Of a stretch of 64,000 bases of DNA, positions 1 through 14,900 are shown piece after piece. The notes below the pieces were generated by a model. It saw nothing but the letters and a program-made list of their open reading frames with translations, ran no database searches and was not told the origin of the DNA. The stretch's first letter is position 1. Each line of letters begins with the position of its first letter. The translations under genes and the position numbers were made by a program. The DNA lies in the NCBI GenBank assembly GCA_922989275.2, contig OV277866.1, positions 79,334,328 to 79,398,327 on the forward strand, in the 5' to 3' direction. Source of the stretch: Gari tellinella (Eukaryota > Mollusca > Bivalvia > Cardiida > Psammobiidae).

Positions 1-155
1 AAGACATAAATAAACTCAGCACTATGAATATAAGACATAAATAAACTCAGTAATATAAATACAAGACATAAATAAACTCAGCACTATAAATACAAGACAT
101 AAATAAACTCAGCACTATGAATATAAGACATAAATAAACTCAGTACTATAAATAC
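1..155. repeat. 31-bp tandem repeat, 5 copies
   Basis: Five copies of a 31-bp unit beginning AAGACATAAATAAACTCAG, differing at a few sites, and cut by the window start. It abuts a family A MITE whose left terminus is missing. Confidence 0.9.
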
Positions 156-384
156 AGGACTAGCACTGAAGATAGGTGGCCACTTAAAGCAGGTTGAAAG
201 TAAAGGAAAATGCTCCTCAATACGCATTCTGCTTTACTTGCAGCCTTCTTTAAACTAAAATCTGCTGGAATACAGAAAATACTTTTTATTAAACATATTC
301 TCGACTGTTTAAATCAGGACAATTTTCTTCAGTGGAGGAGTAAATTAAAGGCGTAAAAAGGCATTTTATAGGGTAATGGGTTAA
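156..384 (+). mobile_element. MITE family A, 5' terminus lost
   Basis: It has the A signature: tctag..ctgaagatagg, decayed hairpin core, and right end GGGTAATGGGTTAA. Confidence 0.75.
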
Positions 385-481
385 TTATGATAAACAATGA
401 AACATAAACCATTTCATTGACAATTTAACCATCTGCTTTAATAAATTATCCCTTTTGCAGAATAAACTGGAAGTTCAATTA

Positions 482-687
482 CAGTAAAGCCCCACTATTG
501 CGACCACTATAACTAACGCTAATTGATTGTATAAAAAACGGGTGTCAGCTTAAAACAAGGTGACAGTGAAACAGAAAGCTCCTAAAGGAGCTTTCTGCTT
601 CACTGTCACCTTGTTTTATGCATTCACCTGCCTTAAAAACCCAATTATCAACATTCTTTAGTGGTCGTAATAGAGAGGTATTACTGT
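482..687. mobile_element. MITE family G
   Basis: Ends are CAGTAAAGCCCCACTATTG and CGTAATAGAGAGGTATTACTG, inverted and flanked by TA. The central hairpin has stem AAACAGAAAGCTCC. TA target and CAGT ends fit the IS630/Tc1/mariner type (inference). Confidence 0.8.
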
Positions 688-849
688 ACGTATTTGGGGT
701 TAACCAATTGTTGACTATCTGGCCACACAATATCTACAAAATAGTGCTAGCAGAAGTGTTTTTAATAATTGTTTGCTAATAAAATAATGATAAAATATTG
801 AACTGAAAAAAAATGAAAAAAATAAATATTTTGGTGATGACTCTTTGCA

Positions 850-950
850 TATTTGGTAGCGGAATACTGATTATCTGTGCAAACAGTTTGGATCTTGATG
901 AGACGCAGTACAACACAGTATCTAATGCAGGATCCAGGGTGTTCCACACT
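850..950 (+). repeat. Broken type-2 hairpin core
   Basis: A decayed copy of the GCAAACAGTTTGGATC hairpin arm that lies at the centre of MITE families B, I and J. No termini are recognised. Confidence 0.5.
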
Positions 951-1029
951 CTCATCCTTTTTTAAAAAGACAACTTGTATGATCTAATTTTAGAACAGTA
1001 GAAGACATCAATGGTTGCAGATGAAAAAA

Positions 1030-2416
1030 CAAGAGGGCCTGAAGGCCCTGATATCGCTCACCATTTTTAATGAAGCCTGATAGCTTTACCTTTGAATTTC
1101 ACCTGTTTTATTCTAAATCCATTCAAGTTTGTCGACCTACTGTAGTATAGTAGAGTACATCAAAGGCAGATAACTGAGGCCTAAACAATACTGAAATGAA
1201 GCATTTTCCTAGCATTTCAAAGTATCTGTATATCAAGGGCAGGTAACTATTGCCACAATGATTACATTTCAACAATAATGGCACTCCTTACAGAACGTAT
1301 AGCTACATCCTTTGTGTACAAGTATAATCAAAATCCATTGAAAACTATAGTTGCAAGAGTGTAAACGCTGTAAAATATGGCATTTTCAGCAATTCAAAGG
1401 TAGATATCTCTTGATCTATTTGTCTGATTCCAACCATAATCACCCTTTTTCGAACTCTTATGGTCATATACAATCTGGGCAAGTTTGAGAGAGCTTGGAT
1501 AAATATTGTGGCCTCTAGAGTGTAAACACTGTTAAATATATCATTTTCAGCAATTCAAAGGTAGATAACTTTTGACCTATTAGTCCGATTACAACCATAA
1601 TTGAACTCATCTGAAGTCTTATGGTAATATACAATCTGAGTAAGTTTGAGAAAGATTGGATAAACTTTGTGACCTCTAGAGTGTAAACATCGTTAAATAT
1701 GGAATTTTCAGCAATTCAAAGGTAGATAACTCTCGACCTATTAGTCTGATTTCAACCATAATCAAACTCATCTGAACTCTTATAGTCATTTACAATCTGA
1801 GCAAGTTTGAGATAGATTGGATAAAAATTGTGGCCTCTAGAGTGTAAACACTGTTAAATATGGCATTTTTAGCAATTTAAAGGTAAATAACTCTTGATCT
1901 ATTCGTCCGATTTCAATCAAAATAGAACTCATCCAAACTCTTATGGTCATATACAATCTGGGCAAGTTTTAGAAAAATTAGATAAATACTGTGGCCTCTA
2001 GAGTGTAAACACCGTTAAATATTGCATTTTCAGCAATTCAAAAGGTAGATAACTCTTGATCCATTTGTCCAATTTCAACCAGAATCGAACTCATCCAAAC
2101 TCTTACGGTCAGATACAATCTGAGCAAGTTTTAGAAAGATTGGATAAATACTGTGGCCTCTAGAGTGTAAACACTGTTAAATATGGCATTTTCAGCAGTT
2201 CAAAGGTAGATAACTCATGACTTATTTGTCCGATTTCAACCATAATCAAACTCATCTGAACTCTTATAGCAATATACCATCTGAGCAAGTTTGAAAAAGA
2301 TTGGATAAATATTGTGGCCTCTAGAGTGTAAACACTAAAATTGTTGACGCCGGACGACGCACGCCGGACATTCAAGGATTGCAAAAGCTCACCCTGAGCT
2401 AGCTCAGGTGAGCTAA
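1030..2416 (+). mobile_element. Helitron-like element 1 with ~158-bp core repeats
   Basis: It starts CAAGAGGGCC...GGCCCT..ATCGCTCACC and ends in a GAGCTAGCTC hairpin followed by GGTGAGCTAA. The interior is about six tandem units of ~158 bp (landmark CTCTAGAGTGTAAACACTGT). The 3' hairpin plus CTAA and the tandem core resemble Helitron or Helentron-type non-autonomous elements known from bivalves; class assignment is inference. Confidence 0.6.
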
Positions 2417-2422
2417 TAAAAA

Positions 2423-2552
2423 ACCAGGGCTCTAGATAAGGGGAGTATTTCCATAATTAAAATCTTTATTTCTCCTTTAAACCCTATGGTGTCAATGAGT
2501 AGTAACACCATAGGATTTGGTGTTGAAATAAGGAATTTGTTCAGTTTAGAGT
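2423..2552. mobile_element. MITE family D, core deleted
   Basis: Left end CAGGGCTCTAGATAAGGGG and the CCTATGGTGT / ACACCATAGG arms remain; the central stem tip is missing. Confidence 0.7.
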
Positions 2553-2585
2553 TATATAAGATAACTTAGATTTTTTTTAGTATAA

Positions 2586-2840
2586 CTAACCTATTACCCA
2601 ATAACTTGTTTCTAGTACTGAAGATAGTTGACTACTATAAGCAGGTTAATTGAAAGTAAAGCAGAACATGCCTTAAGGCGCATTCTGCTTTACTTTTAGC
2701 CTGCTATAAGTGTCATCTGCTAGAATACAGAAAATATTTCTTATAGAACATATTCATGATGGTATAAATTGGATCTTTTTTCTTTAGTGGAGGATTAAAT
2801 GAAAGGCGTAAAAAGGCATATTTATGGGGTAATGGGATAA
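2586..2840 (+). mobile_element. MITE family A
   Basis: Hairpin with arm AAGCAGAACATGCC; right end GGGGTAATGGGATAA. It abuts the splice donor of exon m. Confidence 0.8.
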
Positions 2841-2848
2841 ACTCTTAC

Positions 2849-2948
2849 CTGTTAGTGCAATCCTCGTCTTCAGGATAGTCAGTCAAACATTTGGTAAAGT
2901 CTGTTTTACAGATAACACGGTCCTTCGAGCAAAACGGCACAGAAGCAG
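2849..2948 (-). CDS. Exon m (100 bp): second half of module 8
   Basis: The acceptor is TTTGGTTTGTAG and the donor ACTAACAG|GTAAGAG. It enters in phase 1 and leaves in phase 2. It encodes 32 residues with four cysteines (PFCSKDRVICKTDFTKC and EDC). The gene must continue downstream in a phase-2 exon, which I did not find in 1-2841. A family A MITE ends 7-8 bp beyond the donor. Confidence 0.83.
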
Positions 2949-5900
2949 CTACAAACCAAAGTTCAAAACAGTAAAATCTTCTCTTTATATGCCACTAAAT
3001 TTTGTTAATTATTGGGTATCTAAGGCAGGGGCATTCTTAACCCTTTACCCCATAGCCTGTTTCTAGTTTTAAAGAGAGGTGGCCACTTAAAGCTGGGTTA
3101 AAAGTAAAGCAGAATGTGCCTTAAGGCACATTCTGCTTTACTTTCAACCTGCTTTAAGCTACCATCTTCTAGAAAATAGAAACTATTTCCTATGATATAT
3201 ATTCATAACTGTATAAATTAGAACTATTTTCTTCAGTGGAGAAATAAATTAAAGGCATTAAAAGGTGTATTTAAGGGGGTATGGGTTAACCCTTTACCCC
3301 ATAGCAGTGTTTCTAGTTTTGAAGAGAATGGGATCACTTACCTCTTTCCTCCCTGAAACTTTAAATGGACAATTCCAGTTTCCATCTACGTCTAGTCCAT
3401 TTCTGACTTTAAAGGGTTGTTTTTGTCAATGTTTGGCATTGTGACAAACAGTGAAGACCCTGATCAGAGGGCTCCTTTCGGAGCCCTCTGATCTGGGTCT
3501 TCACTGTTTGTATAGGACATGTGTACTATTCACATGTACACTGTTTGAAAAGCACGCCTATATGCGGGACTAGGGTTCAAAGAGTTAAATCAGATTGAAA
3601 GTAAAGTTAAACTTTCAAAATCTGCTATGACTGCAATATGTAAATATCTTGAACTATCAATTTGGTATAATAATAATAAAACTCATTTAGTTTTATAGCT
3701 GCATCATACACATGTAATTTGCCTACTAAAATACAAAATCTGACTGTATGGATTATTTCTAAATAGGGTTCCCACAAAAAATTGCAAACAAAAATTCCGT
3801 GATATAATTCCCTGACAAATTGCAGTTTTCCCTGACCTGCCAAAACTTGAATGATAACATTTCACCACGGTTCCAGATATGGGAAGTATATCAAAAATTA
3901 AAATCTTTATGTCTGCATAAAATCCTAAAGTGTCACTACTTATTAGAATCGTCTCTTCAAGACAATTCTAATGAGTAATAACACAATAGGATTTGGCCCT
4001 GAAATGAGTGAGGAAATGTTGGATTTGTTCAGTTAAATCCCACTTACCTTGAGCCCAAATTTCACAGAATGCATGCAATTTCTAAATAGGCATTACATAT
4101 TTGTGACTCTCATTTTCATAATCAGCAGCAAGTAATACTGTCAATTTTCCCAAATAACAATCTTCAAATTCACCTGAAAAGCAAGTTGGAGGATGGGGGT
4201 CCTCAGGAATTCAGGATTGAAAATAGTGAACTTTTGGGCTTCCAATTATAAAATTCCCTGCGTTATTTTACTGATACACCAATTTTCCTTGACCAATTTC
4301 GAAATTACCGGACTTTTGCCTGACCTTAAGAAAAAGTCATTTTCCTATGGGTTTTTCCCCTGACCTGTTGAATTGCTGAGTAATTGTTGAATTACAGTGG
4401 AGAAAACGTTATTCTTTCCCAATAAACGCATTTACGCTAAAACTATTATTTCCAGTGCAAACAGTATGGAGCCTGATCAAACGCCGTATAACCCGGCGTC
4501 TGACCTGGCTCCAAACTGTTTGCCACTCAGATAAAAATGAAAAGTCAGAATTGTCAAAAAGTTGTCCTTTTCTACAGTTTAGTGTTTTGCGTTTCGTTTA
4601 GGTTTAACCCTTTACCCGTTAGCCTGTTTCTAGTTTTGAAAATAGGCGACTACTTAAAGCAGGTTGAAAGTAAAGCAGAATGCGCCATATGGCGCATTCT
4701 TCTTTACTTTCAGCCTGCTTTAAGCAACCCCCTGCTAGAATAAATGATTTTTCTTGTACAATATATTTTCATGAATGTATAAATTGGAACTTTTTTCTTC
4801 AGCGGAGGAATAAACGCAATGCACTAAAAGGCGCTTCCATTGGGGAAAGGGTTAAACGGGAAAGAATAATGTTTTCTCAACTGTACCTTCAGTTTCATCG
4901 TCTGGGCACCAGAAAGGGATGTCCATATCACAGTGATGGTCTCCAACTAGAAACTCTAGGTATTCCAACATTTCAGTAATCCCCGCATTATTTTCACAGG
5001 CTGCTGGGTAAAAATCTCTGAAACATGTATCCATTTTGTCTTCCAAGATTCTGTAAAAAAGACAAAACAAAGACAATGTATTGTCACAGGGCTCTAGATA
5101 AGAGGGAGTATGCATAACATCTGTAGAATACAGCATATAACCCGAGATGTTGAGTAACATCTCCAGAATACAGCATATAACCAAGATGTTTATTAACTCC
5201 TTTCTCCCTGAAACTTCAAATGGACAGTTCATTACTCTAGTCCACTTTGGACTATTTTATTTTAATTTTGCATTTTACAATTGAATGTAAATTGACAAAT
5301 AGTGTAGACCCAGATCAGAGGGTTTCTATAGGAGCCTTTGATCTGGGTTTACACTGTTTGCATCGGGCAAGTGTACTCTTCATAGGTACATTCAAATTTG
5401 ACCTAGATTTCTTCAAGACAAGCATTGTCATTAAGTTGCATGAAGATCGGATAAAATTTGTAGCCACTAGAGGGTTCACAAACCAATCGTTGACAGACTG
5501 ACGGACGGAGGGAAAACGAGTAACAGTCATCCCGCGATCCTAATAGTTCACCTTCACACTTCGTGCCAGTGGCCCGTTTCATAAAGCTTCGTACAACAAA
5601 TGTTGTCGTAAGTCAGATTATAAAAGTCTCAGTTATTATTTATTTCTCCATCTAATCCTGTCTTGTGACATCCTTTTGGAAATGTCTTTTTAAGACGATT
5701 CCAAAAAGATGTCACAAGACAGGATTAGGTAGAGAAATCAGGAATTAAATGCATTTTAAAGTTGTGACTTACAATCATTATTGTCGTATGAAGTTTTATG
5801 AAACAGGCCCCAGGTGAGCTCATAAAAGATGAAGGTGTTATTAGTCAACTTCTGTGGAAGAAAAGGTGAAAACTTACGGGCAAATATCTGCCTCAGCTGA

Positions 5901-8900
5901 TGCTAAAGCAAGGCTTTTTCTAGGAGAAGATATGCAGGCTTTTAGTTCATTCTCTGGACAGACCCCCTCCTCCACCTCTAGTACAGGCTTGGGACAGTGC
6001 TCTGTGTGAAGATCCTCCATGAAGACTAGAGCAGTTTCGAAGAATTGTTTGACAGTACTATCACAACCATCAATATTGTCTGTAACTGCTGTCTTGACCA
6101 TGTCAAGCTTGTCGTTGCTATAGAAACAGAATAGGAAATATACTCAAGTGTAAAGTTAAAAGTTTACACATTTAACCATGATCAATAGTTAGACACATTC
6201 AGGATTTTTTCTGCAGGTAAGTTTCAGTAAACTAAACCTGAATTGACATACCAGTTTTTCAAATAAATCCACTACTGAGTACTCCATAAATTATATGCCG
6301 TTACAAAGTTGCTACACATTAACCCTTTACCTGATAGCGTTGTTTCTAGTATTGAAGATATGTGACTACTTAAAGCAGGTTGAAAGTAAAGCAGAATGCG
6401 CCCTAAGGCGCATTCTGCTTTACTTTCAGCCTGCTTTAAACTATTAACTGCTAGAATAAGGAAAGTATAAAATATGACACATATTCATTACGGTATAATT
6501 TGGAACTATTTTCTTCAGCGGATGAATAAAATGAATGTGTTAAAGTCGCTTCTATAAGGGAAAGGGTTAAAGCATAATCGTTCTGTAATTTTCACGCAAC
6601 TACGATGATGCGTCCTTAACCCTTTCCCACATAGCATATCTCTAGTATTGAATATAGGTGTCCACTTAAAGCAGGTTGAAAGTAAAGCAGAATGCGCTTT
6701 AAGCGCATTCTGCTTTACTTTCAGCCTGCTTTAAGCTATCATCTGCTAGAATATAGAAAATATTTTGTATTATACATATTTATGAATGTATAAATTGGAA
6801 CTATTTTCTTCAAGGCAAGAATAAACTGAATGCTCTAAAAGGCGCTTCTATGGGGGAAAGGGTTAAGGACGCACACCCTTTCAGACTATGCGTTCTCAAC
6901 CATTTTTATGTGTATAGTACGCAGGACGCAGACCTAAAATTATCACTGCCCTTTCTTAAGAGGACATAGACAGAACAAATCCAACATTAACTTATTATGC
7001 CAGACCAAACTCTATGGTGTAACAATTCTTTAGAATTGTCTCAAAGAGATGATTCAAATGAGTAGTCACACCATATGGTTTAGTGCAGAAAGAAAGATTT
7101 TAGTGGGGTTTTCTTTTAACCCATTACCCCCTATATACGCCTTTTGACACCTTCAATTTATAACTCCTCTGAAGAAAACAGTTCCACTTTATACAGTTAT
7201 GAATAAATATGATAAGAAATATTTCCTAAATCCTAAAAGATGATCGCTTAAAGCAGGTTGAAAGTAAAGCAGAATGTGCCTTGAGGCACATTCTGCTTTA
7301 CTTTCAGTCTGCTTTAAGTAGACACCTGTCTTCAAAACTAGAAACAGGCTATGGAGTAATGTGTTAATACAGTAAAACCTCTCTATTACGACCACTAACG
7401 TTTGTTAGCTTTCTGTTTCACTTTCACATTGCTTTAAGCAGTCACCCGTCTTTTATACAACCAATTAGCCGTTGCTTTTAGTGGTCGTAATAGAGAGGTT
7501 TTACTATACACTCATTATCACTTTGACCTCTCGTCATGCATATATGCATCATTTGCCAAAAGCGTACCTGTGGAGTACACTAGTCTTGTCCTATGCAAAC
7601 AGTGTTGACCCTGATCAGAGGGCTCCTTAAGGAGCCCTCTGATCAAGGTCTACACTGTTTGTCATTTTGACATATATTGTAAAAATCAACCCTAGAACAT
7701 CAAAAATGGACTAGACTAAATTGAAAACTAGAATTGTCCATTTGATGTTTCAGGGAGGAAAGGTTTTCTCACATAACTTACCCCTGTTTTCTATAGCGCT
7801 CAACGATGACGAATATCCTTATCTCCAACATGTGTGAGATCAATTTGATGATGTCACCATAATGTCACTATTAATAACGGCGTTTTGACATCACCAGGGT
7901 TAAAAAAATGCATATTGCTTTAAAAATAGCTTAAATCGTGGGTAATGTGAGAAAAAGAAGCTGTTACCCGTCGATGTTTAAGAAAGTTGATCTCAAACTC
8001 TTCTAGAATAGACAAGAGGCCCAGAGGGCCACATTTTGCTCACCTGAGACATTGTACCATAGAAGCTGACTGGCTAAGGCAACATTTTGATATAGCTGAT
8101 ATAACTGATAAGCCTCGGGGCGGGGCCAAACTTGATCCAGGGGTCATAATTTGAACAATCTTGGTAGAGGACCATAGGGCAAAGCTACATGTCAAATATA
8201 AATGATCTGGGCCTTACGGTTTCAGAGAAGAAGATTTTTAAAGGTTTTCCTATGAAAAACTAATAAGCCTGAGGGCGGGGCCATTTTTGGCCTAAGGTTT
8301 ATAATTTGAACAATCTTGGTAGAGGATCACAAGGCAAAGCTATATGTCAAATATTAAAGATCTGGGCGTTACAGTTTCAGAGAAGAAGATTTGTAAAGGT
8401 TTTCCTATATAAGTCTATGTAAAACTGATAAGCCCCGGGGCGGGGCCAATTTTGAACAACTTTGGTAGAGGACTATAAGGCAAAGCTACATGTCAAATAC
8501 AAATGATCTGGGCCTTACGGTTTCAGAGAAGAAGATTTTTAAAGGTTTTCCTATGAAAAACTGATAAGCCCGAGGGAGGGGCCTTTTTTTGGCCTAGGGG
8601 TCATCATTTGAACAATCTTGGTAGAGGACCATAAGGCAAAGCTATATGTCAAATATTAAAGACCTGGGCCTTACGGTTTCAGAGAAGAAGATTTTTAAAG
8701 GTTTTCCTATATAATTCTATGTAAAACTGATAAGCCCCGGGGCGGGGCCAATTTTGACCCGGGGGTCAAAATTTGAACAACTTTGGTAGACGACTATAAG
8801 GCAAAGCTACATGTCAAATATAAATGATCTGGGCCTTACAGTTTCAGAGAAGAAGATTTTTAAAGGTTTATCTATGAAAAACTGATAAGCCTGAGGGCGG

Positions 8901-11900
8901 AGCCTTTTTTGGCCTGGGGGTCATTATTTGAACGATCTTGGTAAAGGACCATAAGGCAAAGCTACATGTCAAATATTAAAGACCTGGGCCTTACAGTTTC
9001 AGAGAAGAAGATTTTTAATGTTTTCCTATATAATTCTATGTAAAACTGATAAGCCCCGGTGCGGGGCCAATTTTGACCCGGGGGTCAAAATTTGAACAAC
9101 TTTGGTAGACGACTATAAGGCAAAGCTACATGTCAAATATAAATGATCTGGGCCTTACAGTTTCAGAGAAGAAGATTTTTAAAGGTTTATCTATGAAAAA
9201 CTGATAAGCCTGAGGGCGGAGCCTTTTTTGGCCTGGGGGTCATTATTTGAACGATCTTGGTAGAGGACCATAAGGCAAAGCTACATGTCAAATATTAAAG
9301 ACCTGGGCCTTACAGTTTCAGAGAGGAAGATTTTTAAAGGTTTTCCTATATAATTCTATGTAAAACTGATAAGCCCCGCGGCGGGCCATTTTTAACCCGG
9401 GGGTCATAATTTGAACAATCTTGGTAGAGGACCATAAGGCAAAGCTACATGTCAAATATTAATGATCTAGGCCATACGGTTTCTGAGAAGAAGATTTTTA
9501 AAGGTTTTCCTAAGAAAAACTGATAAGCCCCATTTTTGGCCAAAGGTGTCATAATTTGAACACACTTGGTAGGGAACCACAAGGCAAAGCTATATGTCAA
9601 ATATTAAAGATCTGGGCCTTACAGTTTCAGAGTAAAATATTCTTTAAGGTTTTCCTATATAAGTCTTTGTAAAACTGATAAGCCCCGGGGCGGGGCCATT
9701 TTTGACCCGGGGTCATAATTTGAACAATCTTGGTAGAGGATCATAAGGCAAAGCTACATGTCAAATATTAATGATCTACCGGGCCATACAGTTTCTGAGA
9801 AGAATATTTTTAAAGGTTTTCCTAAGAAAAACTGATAAGCCCCAGGGCGGTGCCATTTTTGGCCCCAGGGTCAAAATTTGAAAAAATCTTGCTAGAAAAT
9901 CATTAGGTAATGATACTTACCAAATATCAAAGGTCTGGGCCTTTGGGTTTCTGAGAAGAAGATTTTTTAAGATTTTCTTATGCATTAAAAGTTGTCTATA
10001 TGGTCATCATAGAAAACCTGGTCCCACAGCAAGGGAAATAACTCTAGCCAAAATCTTTGAACAAGATTTCTTTCCCCCTTGTCACTGATGCTTCTGACAA
10101 AGTTTGGTTGAAATCGGGTCAGTGGTTTCTGAGGAGATGTTGTTTGAAAATGTGGACGGACGACGGACGGACGGAATGGGATCACAATAGCTCATCCTAA
10201 GCCTTCCGCTCAGGTGAGCTAAAGAGTTATTAAGCTCGCCAAGGCTGGCTTAATAACATTTCAATTCTAGACTCGTTTGAGATCTGAGCTTTTCTTAAGC
10301 ATCGACTCGTGACAGATCCTATATATCTGAAGGTGTGTGGAATGTGTTACCTGCAAGACTCCTTATAGTGCTCTGTACCCACTTGGATGAGATATACTTG
10401 GTAGAGCATGGCCCAGTACTCAAAGATAAGCAAGACAGTCTTTTCACTCTTCTCACAGGTTGAAAAGTCTGAAAAATACAAAGTTTGAACTTGAACAGTC
10501 AACATTGCATTAACCCATTACTCCATAAAATATGACTTTTTATGCCTTTAATTTATTCCTCCACAAAAAGCTGTTAAAACTGCTAATAAGTATAAAATGT
10601 TTAAGTACAATGGTCCCTCTCGACAACGACACCCAAAGAGAGACAAAAATGTGTGTATTGTTGGGAGGGAGTTGTTATAGGGCAGGAAGTTGGCTACATT
10701 TGCAAACAGATTAAATCCAGATTAGATGCCATGTTACGCGGCATCTGATCTGGATTAACCCTTAGCCTGCCAGTCACGACTTTAGCTCCATATGCAAACA
10801 GCTTGGATCCGGATGAGACGCCGAGTAACTCGGCGTCTCATCCGGATCCAAGCTGTTTGACACTCGGACAACATTTTCAGCAATTTTGAGCAACTTTGAA
10901 GCACTTTGAAACTTGAAGCAGACGAGAAATATAGCAGACGACAATTTATTTGGCGGGCTAAGGGTTAAAGCTGTTTGCCACCTGTCATTATGGTTTTGTT
11001 CCATCAAAATGTCCATCATTCCATTACTCCATAAATACGCCGTTTTACACCTTTTTATTTATTTCTCCAGTGAAGAAAATAAGTCCATTTTATACAGTCA
11101 AGAATATGTATCATGAGAAATATTTGCCATATCCTAGCAGATGGTAGCTTAAAGCATGCTGAAAGTAGAGCAGAATGTGCCTTAAGGCACATTCTGCTTT
11201 ACTTTCAACCTGCTTAAAGTGGCCACCTATTTTCAAAACTAGAAACAGGCTAAAGGGTAATGGGTTAAGGCACATTCTGCTTACTTTCAACCTGCTTAAA
11301 GTGGCCACCTATCTTCAAAACTAGAAAATGGCTATGGGGTAATGGGTTAAGGCACATTCTGCTTTACTTTCAACCTGCTTAAAGTGGCCACCTATCTTCA
11401 AAACTAGAAATAGGCTATAGGGTAATGGGTTATATAAGAAAAACAGCAAACATTAATTTTAACCCATTACCCCATAAATACGCCTTTTTACACCTTTAAA
11501 TTTTTTCTCCACTGAGGAAAATAGTTCCAATTTATACAGTTATGAAAATGTATGATAAGAACTATTTTCTATATTCTAGCAGATGATAGCTTAAAGCAGG
11601 CTGAAAGTAAAGCAGAATGTGCCTTAAGGCACATTCTGCTTTACTTTCAACCTGCTTTAAGTGGTCACCTTTTTTCAAAACTAGAATCAGGCTATGGGGT
11701 AATAGGTTAAGCAGAGGATATTGCAGCAGTGAAAGCGTTAGACATAATTGTCTTTGGGACAGCGGCAAGAGTTGTTTTCGGGAGGGAGTCATTGTTCAGA
11801 AAGTGGTTGTGAGGAGGGAGTACTGTAATATTATACCTACTTGGAACTACTTGAATATAGAATAGATGACAGTTGTCTGCGTAGAACTTCTCAAAGAAGC

Positions 11901-14900
11901 TGTCAGTTCTTGCATCCATTATCTTCATCAGAACTGTGGCTCCATTTCGATCAAGACAAGAAGCATGTTCTGGATCCTCATCAGTTTTATCAAAGGCACT
12001 ACACATTGCTTGAGAGAAAGCAGATTTGGTCTCGTATCCATCTAAGAACAGCTCTATGAAATCTGCAGCACAGCTTCCTAGAGCGTTTATTGGCTTATGT
12101 GGTAAATAGGTCTTTGGAATATCCATGCAGTTTTCCAGGTCGTCTTTGTAGACTTTATAATATTTACGCCACATCACTTCAGGTAGAGTGAATTGATAGG
12201 GCTTATTACAACCCGATAGATACTTTGGTGCACATTCCCCAAATACATCCTCTTTAGTATATCTGAAAGCAGAATACGTACTAAGGTTATATACATGTAT
12301 CTAGAGTCAAACTTGTATGAACTCTTTTAACAGAAGGTAACTCTTATTGGTTATAAGTTTCCCTTGTGGATCATTTTATTCATCATAATATGAACCAGTC
12401 TACTTGGAATTCTGGGTACTTTAATAAATACTGGATTTAATTAATTAGTATATTTTATGTAATTAGTATATTTATAAACAAGTCCTTGGTGTTGAAAGAG
12501 TTAAAGATTGAGACAGGTAACCAGATTTGCTATAAAAAATAATTTGTACATACATGTCAAATGCTTATATAAACACTTAAATATAAGTTTAGAATAAGAA
12601 ATTCCGTTTTACAAAATGCATTTGAAAGAAACAAAAAAAATTAGCATGGGTGAAATTGGAACTCGGAACCCAGTATGCAGAGACGGAACATTAACATTTA
12701 GTCGTATGTCTCAACCACATTGCCAGCCCGCTATTCCTTTATTGGCTGTCAATTCAACCCAGGGCTCCTAATAAGAGGGAGTAAAGGGAACAAATCCAAC
12801 ATTTAACAACTCATTTTAGCACCAAATCCTATGGTGTTACTACTCATTAGAATCGTCTCTTCGAGACGATTCTAATGAGTAGTGACACCATAGGGTTTTA
12901 TGCAGAAATAAATATTTTAGTTTCTGACATACAGAGGTAAATATGCTATTCCTACCCATTTACTCGTTTATCTATGCGTAAGAACCGCATAGTGATGGTT
13001 AACGAACGGTTAATGCCTAATGATTTTAACATGTTAATAAACGATTATACCAATGCAGTCTCGGCTAAGGGGTCCGTCGGCTAAGTGATGACTCTATCAT
13101 CCGGGCTCTTTTAAACGCGCAAAGAAATGCGTAAAAAAACGGTTAGGAAACGCGTTTAACGAAACGGATAATAAACATGTAAGAAACGCTTACAAAACAC
13201 GTAAAGTGGGAAGGAATAGCGTATTTACCACTGTACTCCCCTTATGTGGAGCCCTGCAACCTACTTCAGTCTATTGCAAGGCAGAAAAAGTGTTATTTTT
13301 CTGTTTATGTCTGCGTTTGTGCAAAAAAGCGAAATGGACTTTCTCCATCTAGTTCAAGGAGTAGAAAGAGCAATGGAAAATATCATAAAACAAGGGCCAA
13401 TATGGCCCTATATCGCTCACCTGGTACACCATGTAAAACTTCACCTATAGTGACCTAGATTTTGACCTGACATGACCGATATTCAATGGTAGCCTTAAGG
13501 CAAACATTTTGACCAAGTTTCATCAATATCAAATGGATAATGTAGCTTCTAGAGTGTAAACACTGTATTTTCATGATTTGACTTAGTGACCTAGTTTTTT
13601 ACCAGACATGACCCCGATTTCAGCTTGACCTAGTAGATATCAATAAGTCAAAAAATGTGACAAAGTTTCATGAAGATCTAATGCGATTTGTAGCCTCTAG
13701 AGTGTTAACAAGGTTTTTCTATGATTTGACCTAGTGACCTTGTTTTTAGCCAGACATAACCCCCATTGAAACATGACCTAGATATAAATGAGGCAAACAT
13801 TTTGATTACGTTTCATCAAGATCTAAAGATTTTTGTAGTCTCTAGAGTGTTAACAAGGTTTTACTATGATTTGACCTAGTGACCTAGTATTTGACCAGAC
13901 ATCACCCACATTCAGACTTGACCTAGATATCAATGAGGCCAACATTTTGGCAGAGTTTTATTAAGATTAAATAAGATTTGTAGCCTCTAGAGTGTTAACA
14001 AGGTTTTTCTATGATTTGACCTAGTGACCTAGTTTTTCACCGGACATGACCCACATTCGAACTTAACCTAGATTTCATCAAGACAACCATTGTCATCAAG
14101 TTTCATGAAGATCTAATGAAATTTGTAGCCTCTAGAGTGTTAACAAGATTTTTCGAAGATTTGACCTAGTGACCTAGTTTTTGACCCGACATGACCCACA
14201 TTCAAACTTGACCTAGATTTCATCAAGACAAACATTGTCATTAAGTTTCATGAAAATCCAATGAAATTTGTAGCAGCTAGAGTGTTAACGAACAATTGTG
14301 GACAGACAGACAGACAGACCACAGACCACGCAAAACGGACGACGGACATCCAGGGATCCTAATAGCTCACCTTGGCACTTCGTGCCAGGTGAGCTAAAAA
14401 CCCTAAGATTTGATGACTTTTCTTGAGGGTGCTTCTAGACTGATCATATTTTTTAATACCAACTGCAGGATAATGCTACCCTAATGCTTTCCTGTTTAAC
14501 CCAATACCATAGCTGTAGGATAATGCTTCCCTAATGCTTTCCTGTTTAACCAATAACCCTAGCTGTAGGATAATGCTACCCTAATGTTTTCCTGTTTAAC
14601 CCAATACCATAGCTGTAGGATAATGCTTCCCTAATGCTTTCCTGTTTAACCCATTACCCTAGCTGTAGGATAATGCTACCCTAATACTTTCCTGTTTAAC
14701 CCATTACTATAGTTGTAGGATAATGCTACTCTAATGCTTTCCTATTTAACCCAATACCATAGCTGTAGGATAATGCTACCCTTATGCTTTCCTGTTTAAC
14801 CCAATACCATAGCTGTAGGATAATGCTACCCTTATGCTTTCCTGTTTAACCCATTATCCTAGCTGTAGGATAATGCTTCCCTAATGCTTTCCTGTTTAAC

